Below, piece by piece: positions 6,498-7,276 of a stretch of 7,276 bases of DNA (positions within the stretch are counted from its first letter, which is position 1; the number at the start of each line of letters is the position of its first letter). A model generated the notes under the pieces. That model saw only the letters and a list, made by a program, of their open reading frames with translations. It did no database searches and was not told the DNA's origin. The DNA comes from Endozoicomonadaceae bacterium (GTDB lineage Bacteria; Pseudomonadota; Gammaproteobacteria; Pseudomonadales; Endozoicomonadaceae). Both the position numbers and the translations under genes were made by a program. Where the stretch lies: contig JAAOIJ010000034.1 of NCBI GenBank assembly GCA_015163815.1, positions 1 through 7,276 of the forward strand, read 5' to 3'.

Positions 6498-7082
6498 CTA
6501 TATGCACTGAAAAAAATGATGTACTTGCCGATCAGGATAATTAATCTGGCTATCTTTTTCAGCTTCAAAAGAAGCATTTTCAAAGAGAGCGACTTTAATG
6601 ATACTGTCTGTAGGACAATACATGAAATTTCTAGGAAGCAGATGAGAAAACTCAATCTGTGCTTTATATAATGCATTAAATATTTCAAGTAACTGATAAA
6701 AAATATAATTTATATGCTTTTCTGTTAAAAATAAATCAAAAACTCTGTGCGCTATTTTAGACAGCGAATAGCCTGATTCAATATATTCATATGCTAAATA
6801 TCTTTTAACTTTAAATATCTTATTTAAATCTGTGACTATAGCGTCGTTGATAAATTCTCCAAAAAATCTTATAAAATGAGGTGAATTTTTTTCTGGTAAC
6901 AGATTGACAACCTCTTTATTATGCAAAACTTCCAAATTAAATATCAAATTGATTTCTTTTAAAACAACCACTTGATGATGTTTTAGACAAGGCACTTTAT
7001 ATATAGTATATATTCGTGTAGTTTTTATTGTTTCAGCTTGAGTCATGTCAAAAACAGAATGAATTGCATTAACTTTAAGCAT
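6498..7082 (-). CDS. Kinase-fold protein with altered catalytic motifs (putative pseudokinase), C-terminally truncated
   Basis: The 194-residue protein aligns with the eukaryotic-type kinase fold. It has a beta3-like VVVLKEI with K42, a helix-C-like HNKEVVNLL with E57, PHFIRFFGEF at 69-77, and a hinge-like LAYEYIESGYSLSKI from 96. A catalytic-loop-like IEFSHLLPRNFM has FSH (145-147) where HRD is expected, with P150 and N152 kept. IIKVALFEN has LFE (166-168) where DFG is expected. Spacings fit the family: K to E is 15, HRD-Asp position to Asn is 5, and HRD-Asp to DFG-Asp position is 19. No glycine loop is visible. With both Asp residues lost, phosphotransfer is unlikely and a binding or scaffold role is more plausible. 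The start at 7082 has AAGG 10 bases upstream, but the frame is also open back to the IS edge. The protein ends at a probable premature TAG. Confidence 0.55.
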   Translation of the reverse strand: MLKVNAIHSVFDMTQAETIKTTRIYTIYKVPCLKHHQVVVLKEINLIFNLEVLHNKEVVNLLPEKNSPHFIRFFGEFINDAIVTDLNKIFKVKRYLAYEYIESGYSLSKIAHRVFDLFLTEKHINYIFYQLLEIFNALYKAQIEFSHLLPRNFMYCPTDSIIKVALFENASFEAEKDSQINYPDRQVHHFFQCI

Positions 7083-7168
7083 TGAAGAATAACCTTGTAA
7101 AGCACAACAAGAGCTTACATCAGGAGCTGTATATAATAAATTCTTTTCAGGTGAATTTGTGATTCTTA
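7083..7168 (-). other. Open frame between the kinase-like start and the IS edge
   Basis: The kinase-like frame has no stop upstream of its ATG until the transposase TGA at 7181-7179, inside the IS. It encodes about 29 extra residues (including LLYTAPDVSSCC and ALQGYSS). The IS may therefore have inserted within a longer gene, with the ATG at 7082 merely the first surviving start. Alternatively this is 5' untranslated sequence that happens to be open. Confidence 0.35.
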
Positions 7169-7276
7169 GGGCGTGTCCTCATTCTGAATTCACCCAAATA
7201 ATAGCACACGCAATATAAATCATCGCTTTAAAATGCCTAGCTAGCTTATCAAAACGAGTTGAAATACTTCTAAAAT
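7169..7276 (-). mobile_element. IS5-family insertion sequence, end only
   Basis: The element enters from the right edge of the window. Its end appears to be gggcgtgtcctca beginning at 7169, directly behind the stop of its transposase. The flanking TTA (7166-7168) fits the TNA-type target duplication of several IS5 groups, but the other end is outside the window, so neither the terminal repeat nor the duplication can be confirmed. Confidence 0.7.
7179..7276 (-). CDS. IS5-family transposase, last 31 codons
   Basis: Reverse-strand translation gives FRSISTRFDKLARHFKAMIY followed by IACAIIWVNSE and TGA (7181-7179). The S/R-I-x-T-R-x-D-K-L-x-R-H-F pattern followed by a hydrophobic helix ending in W is the typical C-terminus of IS5-type DDE transposases, next to the final catalytic Glu region. 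The catalytic residues lie outside the window, so whether the enzyme is intact is unknown. The stop codon abuts the terminal repeat, as is common in compact IS elements. Confidence 0.8.
   Translation of the reverse strand, partial: FRSISTRFDKLARHFKAMIYIACAIIWVNSE

Noticed and set aside
6434..6688. 84-codon minus-strand frame and 61-codon plus-strand frame overlapping the kinase-like gene
   Set aside because: They lie inside the kinase-like gene in other frames, and the translated sequence lacks motifs; the kinase-like frame carries the recognisable pattern.
7083..7168. YTAPD in the upstream extension, resembling the APE region of a preceding kinase domain
   Set aside because: Only about 60 residues separate it from the next domain's Lys, too few for a kinase C-lobe, and no further motif supports it.
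1..7276. CRISPR arrays, tRNA or rRNA genes
   Set aside because: No regularly spaced short repeats, cloverleaf-like sequence or rRNA-like tract was seen on either strand.

Overview
The window is AT-rich and gene-poor for its length. It carries tandemly repeated accessory genes, several broken reading frames, long stretches of decayed DNA and the edge of an IS5-type insertion sequence. This is typical of an obligately intracellular or amoeba/arthropod-associated bacterium with a decaying accessory genome. The transposase tail is of a type I associate with alphaproteobacterial endosymbionts (Rickettsiales/Holosporales), but nothing here fixes the taxon. Good coding stretches use TGG for Trp and end in TAA, TAG or TGA, so the standard bacterial code is assumed.

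Region 1 (1-3701) is a tandem duplication with a period of about 2.33 kb. Each unit has a gene encoding a putative GT-A-fold, DXD-motif glycosyltransferase of the toxin/effector type, plus a downstream non-coding tail. Copy 1 enters from the left edge and is open to its stop at 1076. Copy 2 (1732-3395) keeps its start signal and its catalytic motifs but is broken into three frames. Between the copies lie a candidate promoter and two hairpins just upstream of copy 2's ribosome binding site.

Region 2 (3702-4710) has no intact gene. It holds short coding-like fragments in shifting frames, probably dead genes.

Region 3 (4711-6066) encodes an unrecognised, probably helical protein. Its reading frame extends upstream into a signal-peptide-like leader interrupted by one in-frame TGA.

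Region 4 (6132-7276) starts with a 17-bp imperfect inverted repeat between convergent genes. Next, on the minus strand, is a kinase-fold protein in which the two signature catalytic motifs are replaced (HRD to FSH, DFG to LFE), a likely pseudokinase. Its frame appears cut at the C-terminal end by a TAG and a later homopolymer frameshift, and at the N-terminal end it runs open into the IS5 edge. The IS5 terminal repeat and the last 31 codons of its transposase close the window.

Read together, this looks like an island of host-interaction genes (glycosyltransferase-like, secreted helical and kinase-like proteins) expanding by duplication and eroding by frameshift, nonsense mutation and IS insertion. 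The effector role is inference: no secretion signal or secretion apparatus is seen beyond the broken leader at 4711.
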